The notes under the pieces are model-generated. The model was given only the letters and a program-made list of their open reading frames with translations. It ran no database searches and had not been told where the DNA came from. A stretch of 56,465 nucleotides of DNA from Lachnospiraceae bacterium UBA3316 (lineage in GTDB: Bacteria; Bacillota; Clostridia; Lachnospirales; Lachnospiraceae), in contig DESK01000043.1 in the NCBI GenBank assembly GCA_002361955.1, forward strand, positions 1,072 to 57,536, written 5' to 3'. The translations under genes and the position numbers were made by a program. Positions 33,088 through 41,572 of this stretch are shown here, piece by piece (position 1 is the first letter of the stretch; each line of letters opens with the position of its first letter).

Positions 33088-33519
33088 ATGTTTATGGGAG
33101 AGTACAATCACAGTATTGATACCAAAGGCAGGCTGATCATCCCCTCCAGATTCCGTGAGGAACTGGGTGACGACTTTGTAGTTACGAGAGGGTTGGATTA
33201 CTGCCTGTTTGTGTTCCCTAATAGCGAATGGCTGGCTTTTGAGGAAAAGCTGAAAGCATTGCCACTTACAAATAAAAGCGCAAGACAATTCGCACGTTTT
33301 TTCGTGGCAGGCGCAACGCCCTGCGAGTTGGACAAGCAGGGGAGAATCCTCTTACCACAGACGCTGAGAGGATTTGCTGGTCTGGAAAAAGACGTGGTGC
33401 TTACCGGTATGCTGAACCATATTGAGATTTGGAGCAAAGACCAATGGCTGAAGAACAGTGATTTCAGCAATATGGATGATATCGCAGAGCAGATGACGGA
33501 ACTTGGTTTGGGCATATAG
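33088..33519 (+). CDS. mraZ: Transcriptional regulator MraZ
   Basis: A 143-residue protein of two swapped AbrB-like repeats, each with the DxKGR motif (DTKGRLIIPSRFR and DKQGRILLPQTLR). MraZ forms a ring that binds the direct repeats upstream of its own gene and controls the dcw operon. Four such repeats are present 38-77 bases before this start. AGCAGGTGAG precedes the ATG; rsmH begins 15 bases after the stop. Confidence 0.97.
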   Translation: MFMGEYNHSIDTKGRLIIPSRFREELGDDFVVTRGLDYCLFVFPNSEWLAFEEKLKALPLTNKSARQFARFFVAGATPCELDKQGRILLPQTLRGFAGLEKDVVLTGMLNHIEIWSKDQWLKNSDFSNMDDIAEQMTELGLGI

Positions 33520-33534
33520 CCTGGGGAGGACGAT

Positions 33535-34482
33535 ATGGAATTCAAACACAAATCTGTCCTATTGGAAGAGACAATAGAAGCCCTGAATATCAGGCCGGAA
33601 GGCATCTATGTGGATGGGACATTGGGCGGCGGCGGACATTCGTATGAAATCTGCAGACGTCTGTCAGAAAAAGGAAGGCTAGTGGGAATTGATCAGGATG
33701 CAGCGGCAATCGAAGCTGCACAGGAGCGCTTGGGGGAGTTTAAAGATAAAGTGACGATCATACGCAGCAATTACTGTGATATGAAAAAAGAATTGACAGC
33801 TATAGGGATTACGGCAGTAGATGGGATCGTTTTGGATCTGGGAGTATCCTCCTACCAATTGGATACGGCAGACCGCGGCTTCACTTACAGGGAGGATGCT
33901 CTGCTGGACATGCGGATGGATCAGCGCCAGAGCATGACTGCAAGAGATATTGTGAACGGGTACAGCGAAATGGAGCTGTACCGTGTGATTCGTGACTACG
34001 GAGAGGACAAGTTTGCGAAAAATATTGCAAAGCATATTGTAAGTGAAAGGCAAAAGAAAAGCATTGAAACAACTGGGGAGTTAATTCAAATAATAAAAGC
34101 GGCGATACCGATGAAAGTCCGGGCGGTAGGAGGGCATCCAGCCAAAAAGACCTTCCAGGCGATAAGGATCGAATTGAACAGGGAGTTGGAGGTACTGGAA
34201 AATTCCCTGGATGACATGATTGATCTTCTGAATGACGGAGGGCGCATTTGCGTCATCACGTTTCATTCTCTGGAGGATCGGATCGTAAAGAATATTTTCC
34301 GAAGAAATGAGAATCCGTGCATCTGCCCCAAGGAATTTCCCGTCTGTGTATGCGGGAGAAAACCGAAGGGAAAGGTGATAACCAGAAAGCCCATCGTGCC
34401 GGGGAACGAGGAGCTGGAGGAAAATAAGAGGGCGAAGAGTTCAAAACTGCGGGTATTTGAGCGCAGGACGGAGCTTTTATAA
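33535..34482 (+). CDS. rsmH: 16S rRNA (cytosine-1402-N4)-methyltransferase
   Basis: A 315-residue MraW/RsmH. SAM-binding GTLGGGGHSYEI, LDLGVSSYQLD, the inserted helical domain (about 105-215) and the late motifs ITFHSLEDRIVK and KPKGKVITRKPI are all present. It methylates N4 of C1402 in the ribosomal P site. The standard second gene of Firmicutes dcw clusters, here between mraZ and the ftsL-like gene, preceded by GGGGAGGA. Confidence 0.96.
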   Translation: MEFKHKSVLLEETIEALNIRPEGIYVDGTLGGGGHSYEICRRLSEKGRLVGIDQDAAAIEAAQERLGEFKDKVTIIRSNYCDMKKELTAIGITAVDGIVLDLGVSSYQLDTADRGFTYREDALLDMRMDQRQSMTARDIVNGYSEMELYRVIRDYGEDKFAKNIAKHIVSERQKKSIETTGELIQIIKAAIPMKVRAVGGHPAKKTFQAIRIELNRELEVLENSLDDMIDLLNDGGRICVITFHSLEDRIVKNIFRRNENPCICPKEFPVCVCGRKPKGKVITRKPIVPGNEELEENKRAKSSKLRVFERRTELL

Positions 34483-34511
34483 AATAATCAGCAGTGGGGG
34501 AGGACAGATCA

Positions 34512-35009
34512 ATGGGGAGAAAAGCTGGTTACAGCAAGAAAAACTACAATTACAGGATGGATCCGTACATCGAGGGCAATGTTGTCAGAAAGCCTGAGCG
34601 CACGGCGACGGCTCTTCCGCGGAGGGAGCGGGAAGAAATCAAGCCTGCTGTCAGCAAAAACGCCCGCAGGAACAGGGCGAAGGCCCAGCAGATCAATTTT
34701 GGATATGTGCTGTTTCTTCTGGCGGCGGCGGTGGCGACACTGTTCGTCTGTGTGAACTTTCTGAAGCTGCAGGCTGAGAGCACGGCTCACAGAAGGCATG
34801 TGGCCTCCTTGGAGAGCCAGCTGTCTGAAAGAAAGCTGGAAAATGACGCAGTCTACGAGGCGGCGGTGTCTTCTCTTGATATGGAGGAGATCAGGGATAT
34901 CGCGATCAACCGCCTTGGTATGATCTATGCGGATCAGGGACAGATTATTACATATGACAGCCAGGATGGCGATTATGTCAGACAGTACGAAGATGTACCT
35001 ACAGAGTAG
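34512..35009 (+). CDS. ftsL: FtsL-like cell division protein
   Basis: A 165-residue bitopic protein. A basic cytoplasmic N-terminus (about 1-57), one membrane span (about 59-80, FGYVLFLLAAAVATLFVCV) and an extracytoplasmic coiled coil (about 83-125) are visible. Size, topology and the place between rsmH and the PBP gene identify the FtsL/DivIC role in the septal FtsQLB-FtsWI complex; sequence identity in this family is low. ATG 34512 has GGGGGAGGA upstream; a GTG at 34494 is less likely. Confidence 0.85.
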   Translation: MGRKAGYSKKNYNYRMDPYIEGNVVRKPERTATALPRREREEIKPAVSKNARRNRAKAQQINFGYVLFLLAAAVATLFVCVNFLKLQAESTAHRRHVASLESQLSERKLENDAVYEAAVSSLDMEEIRDIAINRLGMIYADQGQIITYDSQDGDYVRQYEDVPTE

Positions 35010-35020
35010 CAGGTGATAAA

Positions 35021-37309
35021 GTGGCAGGAAGAAAAAAGAAAAGAGAACGAAGATTTACAAAAAAAATGCAGATAAAGCTCATGGTTTTGTTTGCATTTAT
35101 TTTATTAGTTTTAGTGGGCCTGAATATCAGGATCGCCTATATCACGGCAAAGAGCGGGGACAAGTACGCGAAACAGGTGCTGTCCCAGCAGAGATACGAC
35201 AGCCGGACGATTCCCTACAGGCGGGGAGAGATCCAGGACAGGAATGGAAATGTGCTGGCAAAGAGCGAGCAGGTTTACAATGTGGTGCTGGACTGTTACG
35301 CAGTGAACGGAAATAAGGATTATGTGGCTCCCACCGTCCATGCCTTGGTGAGTATTTTGGGGCTGGATGAGGCCGAGATCACAAATCTGCTCACAGATGA
35401 AAAGACGAAGGACAGCCAGTATCAGGTGCTGAAACGGCAGCTTTCCATCACAGATAAGAAGAAATTTGAGGAGTACGCTTCCCCTGCGGACCGCACCCAG
35501 CTTACAAAGGAGGCCCTGCAGGAAAGGGACAATATCCAGGGGGTATGGTTCGAACCTTATTATCTCAGAGAGTATCCCATGGATACCATGGCAGCCAATG
35601 TGATCGGCTTTTCCAACAGTATTAACGAGGGAGCCTGCGGGCTGGAGGCCTACTATTCTGACGTGCTGAACGGCGTAAACGGCAGGGAGTACGGCTATCT
35701 GGATGAGGAGTCTGAGCTGCAGAGGACGGTGATCGAGCCGGAGCATGGAAAGACCCTGGTGACGACCTTGGATATGAATATCCAGGAGGTCGTGGAGAAA
35801 TATATCCGGGAATTTGACGAGGAGAACGCCTCGGATCCGGGAAGCGACAGACACGGGAAGGGCAGCAAGAATACGGGCGTGATCGTGGGAAATCCCAATA
35901 CGGGAGAGATCTACGCTATGGCTACCAACCACAGCTTTAACCTGAACAAGCCCCAGGATTTGTCCGGGTGGTATACGGAGGCGGAGGTAAACGCCAGGCT
36001 GGAGGAGGCCAAAAACGAGCTGATGGAGGAGACAAAAGGGAAGTGCAGTGAGGAGGATATCAAGGAGAAGCAGGAGGAGGCCAGATCGGAGCTTATGAAC
36101 GAGATGTGGAGTAATTTCTGCGTATCCCAGTCCTTTGAGCCCGGTTCCACCTTTAAGCCCATCACCGTATCCTCGGCGCTGGAGACGGGAGCCCTCTCGG
36201 AGGACGCCACCTTTGTCTGCGACGGCTACGAATTTATCACAGATACCAGGATTAACTGCGATAATGTAAACGGACACGGGCCGGAGACGGTCAGCGATGC
36301 CATAAAGAATTCCTGCAACGACGCGCTGATGCAGATCGGAGCAATGCTGGGGGTGGAGGATTTCTGTAAATACCAGCGGCTCTTTAATTTCGGCCGGGTG
36401 ACGGGAATCGACCTGCCCAACGAAAGCTCCGGTATCCTCTACGACAGGGATGCCATGCATGAAGTAGAGCTGGCCACCAACAGTTTCGGGCAGGGATTTA
36501 CCTGCACCATGATTCAGGAGTTTGCCGCTTTCTCGGCGGTGGTCAACGGTGGCTGCTACTATCAGCCCCATGTCGTAAAACAGATCCTGGACGCGGACGG
36601 CGGCGTGGCAAAGAGCGTAGACCCCCTGCTTCTGGTACAGCCCGTATCGGCCAAAACCTCCTTGGTCCTCCGGGACGCGCTGGAGGCGGGCGTGAGAGAG
36701 GGAACAGGTAAAAAAGCTAAGGTTCCGGGCTACCGCATGGGCGGCAAGACGGGAACGGCAGAAAAGATCAACCCGGAGACAGGGCAGCGCTGGTCAGGCA
36801 GGTACGTGGTATCCTTTATTGGATGCGTGCCGGCGGACGATCCTCAGGTGGTGATCTACACGGTAATCGATGAGCCCAACGTACCGGACCAGGCTACGGG
36901 AGGCTATTCCCACATTCTCTCCAGAAAGATCCTTCAGGAGATCCTTCCTTACCTGAACATTTATCCTACGGAAGAAGTGACGGATGAGGAGCTGCAGAAA
37001 ATCGGCATTACGCGTGAGGAGGCGGAAATTGGCCGCCAGGTGGGAACGGAGCCGGAGACGGACGAGAACGGCAATGTGATTGAGCCGGTACCGGAGACGG
37101 ATGAGAACGGAAATGTGATCCAGCCGGAGACAGACGAAAACGGAAATGTGATCCAGCCGGAGACGGATGAATACGGCAATAAGATCGGGGGACAGGACGC
37201 AGTGGCGGACAACCCGAATATGGCATCCCCACCGGAGGACAATGGAAAAAATTCCGAGAATACAGGGTCTGATGCGGGAATTACAAACGAGGAACTGGGC
37301 CTTGAATAG
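35021..37309 (+). CDS. Class B penicillin-binding protein (FtsI/PBP2B/SpoVD group), first copy
   Basis: A 762-residue septal transpeptidase candidate. It starts at GTG after AGGTGAT, with a basic tail and one membrane span (about 18-38). The dimerisation region covers about 55-220 and the transpeptidase about 260-640, with STFK (about residue 375), SCN (KNSCNDAL, about 431) and KTGT (GGKTGTAEK, about 574). A charged insert with heptad-like Glu/Lys lies at about 320-360. No PASTA domain; instead the tail (about 678-722) has tandem ETDENGNVI units followed by a Gly/Asn/Pro stretch. Acts outside the membrane on lipid II products. Very close to the ftsL-like gene upstream. Confidence 0.92.
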   Translation: MAGRKKKRERRFTKKMQIKLMVLFAFILLVLVGLNIRIAYITAKSGDKYAKQVLSQQRYDSRTIPYRRGEIQDRNGNVLAKSEQVYNVVLDCYAVNGNKDYVAPTVHALVSILGLDEAEITNLLTDEKTKDSQYQVLKRQLSITDKKKFEEYASPADRTQLTKEALQERDNIQGVWFEPYYLREYPMDTMAANVIGFSNSINEGACGLEAYYSDVLNGVNGREYGYLDEESELQRTVIEPEHGKTLVTTLDMNIQEVVEKYIREFDEENASDPGSDRHGKGSKNTGVIVGNPNTGEIYAMATNHSFNLNKPQDLSGWYTEAEVNARLEEAKNELMEETKGKCSEEDIKEKQEEARSELMNEMWSNFCVSQSFEPGSTFKPITVSSALETGALSEDATFVCDGYEFITDTRINCDNVNGHGPETVSDAIKNSCNDALMQIGAMLGVEDFCKYQRLFNFGRVTGIDLPNESSGILYDRDAMHEVELATNSFGQGFTCTMIQEFAAFSAVVNGGCYYQPHVVKQILDADGGVAKSVDPLLLVQPVSAKTSLVLRDALEAGVREGTGKKAKVPGYRMGGKTGTAEKINPETGQRWSGRYVVSFIGCVPADDPQVVIYTVIDEPNVPDQATGGYSHILSRKILQEILPYLNIYPTEEVTDEELQKIGITREEAEIGRQVGTEPETDENGNVIEPVPETDENGNVIQPETDENGNVIQPETDEYGNKIGGQDAVADNPNMASPPEDNGKNSENTGSDAGITNEELGLE
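37055..37186 (+). repeat. Tandem ETDENGNVI-coding repeat in PBP tail
   Basis: One 39-bp unit (37055-37093), two 33-bp units (37094-37126, 37127-37159) and a diverged partial unit (37160-37186). The peptide is rich in Glu, Asp, Gly and Pro. A similar TDENGGIITDG stretch ends the DivIB protein at 43735-43760. Confidence 0.85.
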
Positions 37310-37336
37310 CGCGCATTCCTGAAAAGATATACACAT

Positions 37337-37388
37337 AACCTCATAAGAGCGGCGATATATTGATACCAAAGCTTTTATGAGGTTTTTT
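37337..37388 (+). terminator. Terminator-like hairpin overlapping the start of the second PBP gene
   Basis: AACCTCATAAGAGC (37337-37350) pairs over 14 bp (one G-U) with GCTTTTATGAGGTT (37371-37384), and the arm runs into six T (37383-37388). The in-frame ATG at 37377 lies inside the 3' arm, and the next ATG (37389) follows the T-run directly. The hairpin can both stop transcription and hide the start region. Confidence 0.8.
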
Positions 37389-39125
37389 ATGGGGAAAATC
37401 AAGACATTCCATAAGAAAAAGATTCTGGTGGTTTTTCTTCTGTGTTTCTGGACGCTGGCTTTTCTGGTCGGGAGGCTGGGTTACCTGATGCTGGGGGAGT
37501 CGGAGTATTACAGCCGGAAGGCCAGGCAGCTCCACGAGCGAGAGAGGGATATCAAAGCGGCCAGAGGGAAGATCATCGATGCCTGCGGGAACGTCCTGGC
37601 GGCAAATAAGACGGTGTGTACGATTTCTGTGATCCACAGCCAGATCAGGGAGCCGGAGAAGGTCACGGAAGTGCTGGCCGGGGAGCTGGGCCTGGAGAAG
37701 GAAGAAGTGAAAAAGCGGGTGGAGAAACGCAGCTCCATCGAGCGGGTAAAGACGAATGTGGAGAAGGAAGTGGGGGACAGGATACGGGAGTACGGGCTGG
37801 CGGGGGTAAAAGTGGACGAGGACTTTAAACGCTATTATCCCTACGGCTCTCTCGCCTCCAAGGTGCTGGGCTTTACGGGGAGCGATAACCAGGGGATCAT
37901 CGGCCTGGAGGTAAAGTACGAGGACGTACTCATGGGAAAGCCGGGGAAGATTCTGACACTGACGGACGCCAGGGGCGTAGAGCTGCCCGACGCGGGGGAG
38001 AGCAGGCAGGAGCCCGAGGCGGGTAAAAATCTTCATATCAGCCTGGATGCGAATATTCAGCAGTATGCCCAGCAGGCTGCCTGCCAGGTGATGGAGCAGA
38101 AACAGGCGGACGCGGTGTCCGTGCTGCTGATGCGGCCGGACAACGGAGAAATTCTGGCTATGGTGAATGTGCCGGAGTTCGACCTGAACGACCCGTTTAC
38201 GCCAGACAGGGATACTTCCGGGATGGGAGCAAAGGAAAAGCAGGATGAACTGAACAGGATGTGGAGAAACGGCTGTATCAACGATACGTATGAGCCCGGT
38301 TCTACCTTCAAAATCATCACGGCGGCGGCGGGCCTGGAGGAGGGCGTCGTCTCACCGGAGGACAGGTTCAGCTGTCCGGGCTTTAAGATTGTGGAGGACA
38401 GGCGCATCCACTGCCATAAGGTGACGGGCCATGGGGCGGAGAATTTCGTGGAGGGGGCCATGAACTCCTGCAACCCTGTGTTTATCGAGGTCGGGCTGCG
38501 GCTGGGCATCGATAGGTTTGTGGATTATTTTAACAAATTCGGGCTGATGGGGAGGACGGGAGTGGATTTGCCCGGGGAGGCGGCCACCATCATGCACAAA
38601 AAGGAGAATATGGGGCAGGTGGAGCTGGCGACCGTCTCCTTTGGGCAGTCCTTCCAGATCACGCCCATGCAGCTGATTACCACCGTAAGCTCCATCATTA
38701 ACGGGGGCAGGCGGGTGACGCCCCACTTTGGCGTAGAGGTCCGGGATGATGAGGGAACCCTGTATAAAAGCCTGTCCTGCCCCCAGGGAGAGCGGATCGT
38801 TTCGGAAAAGACGTCGGAAACCCTACGGGGGATACTGGAAAAGGTAGTGGACGGGGGATCGGGGAAAAATGCTTTCATTGAGGGGTATCACATCGGCGGG
38901 AAAACGGCCACCTCGGAAACCCTGCCCCGAAGCGCCAATAAGTATATCTCCTCTTTTCTGGGATTCGCCCCTGCCCAGGATCCCAAGGTGATCGGCATGG
39001 TGGTCATCAACAATCCCCAGGGAGTCTATTACGGTGGGACGATCGCCGCCCCTGTGATGAAGGATATTTTCGCGAACATCCTTCCTTACCTGGGCGTGGA
39101 AAGGGATGGGCAAAATAGTGGTTGA
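37389..39125 (+). CDS. Class B penicillin-binding protein (FtsI/SpoVD group), second copy
   Basis: A 578-residue protein if ATG 37389 is used; ATG 37377 adds four residues but is within a hairpin arm. One membrane span (about 12-34), a dimerisation domain (about 50-200), then a transpeptidase with STFK (about 304) and SCN (NSCNPVF, about 360). The third motif reads KTAT (GGKTATSET) rather than KTGT. No PASTA domain and no acidic tail. In Bacillus the paired gene at this place is the sporulation enzyme SpoVD. A terminator-like hairpin upstream and separate regulation would fit that, but division-specific use cannot be excluded. Confidence 0.9.
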   Translation: MGKIKTFHKKKILVVFLLCFWTLAFLVGRLGYLMLGESEYYSRKARQLHERERDIKAARGKIIDACGNVLAANKTVCTISVIHSQIREPEKVTEVLAGELGLEKEEVKKRVEKRSSIERVKTNVEKEVGDRIREYGLAGVKVDEDFKRYYPYGSLASKVLGFTGSDNQGIIGLEVKYEDVLMGKPGKILTLTDARGVELPDAGESRQEPEAGKNLHISLDANIQQYAQQAACQVMEQKQADAVSVLLMRPDNGEILAMVNVPEFDLNDPFTPDRDTSGMGAKEKQDELNRMWRNGCINDTYEPGSTFKIITAAAGLEEGVVSPEDRFSCPGFKIVEDRRIHCHKVTGHGAENFVEGAMNSCNPVFIEVGLRLGIDRFVDYFNKFGLMGRTGVDLPGEAATIMHKKENMGQVELATVSFGQSFQITPMQLITTVSSIINGGRRVTPHFGVEVRDDEGTLYKSLSCPQGERIVSEKTSETLRGILEKVVDGGSGKNAFIEGYHIGGKTATSETLPRSANKYISSFLGFAPAQDPKVIGMVVINNPQGVYYGGTIAAPVMKDIFANILPYLGVERDGQNSG

Positions 39126-39150
39126 TTAATACAGCGAAAAGAATTATACT
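39122..39150 (+). promoter_or_regulatory. Internal promoter before mraY
   Basis: TTGATT (39122-39127), a 17-base spacer and TATACT (39145-39150), overlapping the stop of the second PBP gene. It would supply the essential mraY-murD-ftsW-divIB genes independently of the hairpin upstream of that PBP. Confidence 0.7.
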
Positions 39151-39222
39151 AAAACAAAATGTGCAGGAATAACTGTGGAAAAAAGCAGCTGGCGCATAAA
39201 TAAAATGACGAAGAGGTGTGAA

Positions 39223-40191
39223 ATGATTTTAGGTACAGAAGTTATTATTCCATTGTTGACGGCCTTTGTGATCAGTGTCGTTTTGAGTCCCTTTGTGATT
39301 CCCTTTCTGCGGAAGCTCAAAGTAGGGCAGACGGAGAGGGCAGAGGGGGTGCAGTCCCATTTGAAGAAGGCGGGAACGCCTACCATGGGCGGCCTGATCA
39401 TTCTTATTGCTATCCTGGCCACCTCTCTGCTTTTTATCCGCAGGTATCCCAATATCGTCCCGGTGCTTTTTCTGACACTGGGCTTTGGGATCATCGGTTT
39501 TCTGGATGACTATCTGAAGGTGGTGCTGAAACGATCAGACGGACTGTATCCCAAACAGAAGATGGCGGGGCAGATTCTTGTGACAACGGTGTTTCTGGCC
39601 TATATGCTGATTGTGGACGACAGCTTTCTGACCATACTGATCCCCTTCAGCGGAGGGAAATATTTTGACGTGAAGTGGATTACCGTGCCCCTTGTCTATC
39701 TGGCAGTGATCGGTACGGTGAACGGTGTGAATTTTACGGACGGCCTGGACGGGCTGGCCACGGGAGTGACGGCCATGGTAGCTGTGTTCTTTACGGTGGT
39801 TTCCGCTGTCTTCAGCGGCGGGATCGAGCCGATCACGGCGGCGGTGACGGGTGCGCTGCTGGGATTTTTACTGTTTAATGTACATCCGGCCCAGGTATTT
39901 ATGGGAGATACAGGCTCCCTGGCGCTGGGAGGCTTTGTGGCAGGGAGCGCGTACATACTGAAGATGCCCTGGATCATCATGGTGGTGGGGCTGATCTATC
40001 TGGTAGAGGTGCTCTCCGTGATGATACAGGTTACGTATTTCAGAAAAACAGGCGGAAAGCGTTTCTTCAAGATGGCGCCTATCCACCATCACTTTGAGTT
40101 GTGCGGCTGGTCTGAGACCAGGGTAGTGGCTGTATTTACGGTGATCACTGCTCTGCTGTGCATGGCCGGCCTGGTAGTATTATCCTATTGA
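39223..40191 (+). CDS. mraY: Phospho-MurNAc-pentapeptide translocase
   Basis: A 322-residue membrane enzyme that makes lipid I from UDP-MurNAc-pentapeptide and undecaprenyl phosphate. About ten spans; active-site signatures are GFLDDYLKV, NFTDGLDGLA and MAPIHHHFE. ATG 39223 follows AAGAGGTG; starts at 39175 (GTG) and 39205 (ATG) would add a basic extension without a ribosome site. murD follows after 17 bases. Confidence 0.96.
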   Translation: MILGTEVIIPLLTAFVISVVLSPFVIPFLRKLKVGQTERAEGVQSHLKKAGTPTMGGLIILIAILATSLLFIRRYPNIVPVLFLTLGFGIIGFLDDYLKVVLKRSDGLYPKQKMAGQILVTTVFLAYMLIVDDSFLTILIPFSGGKYFDVKWITVPLVYLAVIGTVNGVNFTDGLDGLATGVTAMVAVFFTVVSAVFSGGIEPITAAVTGALLGFLLFNVHPAQVFMGDTGSLALGGFVAGSAYILKMPWIIMVVGLIYLVEVLSVMIQVTYFRKTGGKRFFKMAPIHHHFELCGWSETRVVAVFTVITALLCMAGLVVLSY

Positions 40192-40208
40192 TTCGGAGGA
40201 AAGAAGCC

Positions 40209-41561
40209 ATGGATTTAAAAGATAAGAAGGTACTCGTATTCGGGACGGGCTTAAGCGGTATCGGCGCTGCGGCGCTGCTGTACCGGACTGGCGCGAAACC
40301 GGTGCTGTATGATGGAAATACAAAGACAGACCCAGAGGATGTGAGACAACGGCTGGGAGATGTGGAGGCCGAGATCATCATTGGAGAGCTGACAGAGGAG
40401 AGGATGGAGGAGCTAAGCCTTGTGGTCCTCAGCCCCGGCGTCCCCACGGATCTTCCGCTGGTGGAGACCCTGCGGGAGAAGAAGCTCCCCATCTGGGGCG
40501 AAGTGGAGCTGGCCTACAGAAACAGCAGGGGCGATGTGCTCGCCATCACGGGAACCAACGGCAAAACGACTACCACCAGCCTGCTGGGCGAGATTATGAA
40601 GGCGCACCAGTCCTCCGTGTTCGTGGTGGGAAATATTGGAACGCCCTATACAGGGGCGGCCCTGGACACCCGGGAGAATTCGGTGACGGTGGCGGAGATC
40701 AGCAGCTTTCAGCTGGAGACGATCCAGGAGTTTCACCCGAAGGTGAGCGCCATCTTAAATATAACGCCCGACCATCTGAACAGGCACCACACCATGGAGG
40801 AATATATCCGGGTGAAGGAGAGCATCGCGAAAAATCAGACGGAGAAGGATGTCTGTGTCTTGAATTACGAGGATCCGGTGTTGAGGGAATTTGGAAGCAC
40901 GCTGAAATGCCAGGTATTATTTTTCAGCAGCCTGCGTACATTGGAAAGAGGGCTGTTTCTGGAAAAGGATGAGATCATTTGTGCCGACGGAAAAAACAGG
41001 GAGGTTCTGTGCGGTACAAAGGAACTGAACCTGCCGGGAAGGCACAACCATGAAAATGTGATGGCTGCCGCCGCCATGGCCCTGAGCTGGGGCGTACCTA
41101 TGGAAGAAATTCGCCGGGTGGTGAAGAGCTTCCGGGCAGTGGAACACAGGATTGAGTACGTGACCGAGAAAAACGGTGTGGTTTACTATAACGACTCGAA
41201 AGGGACGAATCCGGACGCGGCCATAAAGGCTGTCCAGGCCATGGACCGGCCCACCGTCCTCATCGGCGGGGGATATGACAAGGATTCCTCCTATGAAGAG
41301 TGGATACAGGCTTTTGACGGAAAGGTAAAGCTCCTGGTGCTTTTGGGGGCTACGAAGGAAAAGATCGCCGCGGCAGCAAAAAACTGCGGCTTTGAACAGT
41401 ATGTGTTTGCAGATACTTTAGAGGAGGCCGTGGAGATCTGTGCCCGCAGGGCCGAGAGCGGCGACGCCGTGCTTCTCTCCCCCGCCTGCGCGAGCTGGGA
41501 TATGTTTCCAAGCTACGAGGTAAGGGGACGGATGTTTAAGGAATATGTGAGAAAACTCTAA
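40209..41561 (+). CDS. murD: UDP-MurNAc-L-alanine:D-glutamate ligase
   Basis: A 450-residue Mur ligase that adds D-Glu in the cytoplasm. N-terminal Rossmann domain (VLVFGTGLSGIGAA), ATP loop GTNGKTTTT (about 116-124), central ITPDHLNRH and C-terminal NDSKGTNPDA are present. ATG 40209 follows GGAGGAAAG; a frame from 40158 lies inside the end of mraY. It sits between mraY and ftsW as in most dcw clusters. Confidence 0.96.
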   Translation: MDLKDKKVLVFGTGLSGIGAAALLYRTGAKPVLYDGNTKTDPEDVRQRLGDVEAEIIIGELTEERMEELSLVVLSPGVPTDLPLVETLREKKLPIWGEVELAYRNSRGDVLAITGTNGKTTTTSLLGEIMKAHQSSVFVVGNIGTPYTGAALDTRENSVTVAEISSFQLETIQEFHPKVSAILNITPDHLNRHHTMEEYIRVKESIAKNQTEKDVCVLNYEDPVLREFGSTLKCQVLFFSSLRTLERGLFLEKDEIICADGKNREVLCGTKELNLPGRHNHENVMAAAAMALSWGVPMEEIRRVVKSFRAVEHRIEYVTEKNGVVYYNDSKGTNPDAAIKAVQAMDRPTVLIGGGYDKDSSYEEWIQAFDGKVKLLVLLGATKEKIAAAAKNCGFEQYVFADTLEEAVEICARRAESGDAVLLSPACASWDMFPSYEVRGRMFKEYVRKL

Positions 41562-41572
41562 GGGGTGATGCT

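Noticed and set aside
35111..36571. A 486-residue frame antisense to the first PBP gene
   Set aside because: It mirrors codon bias of the PBP gene, has no ribosome site or family resemblance, and the + strand gene is certain.
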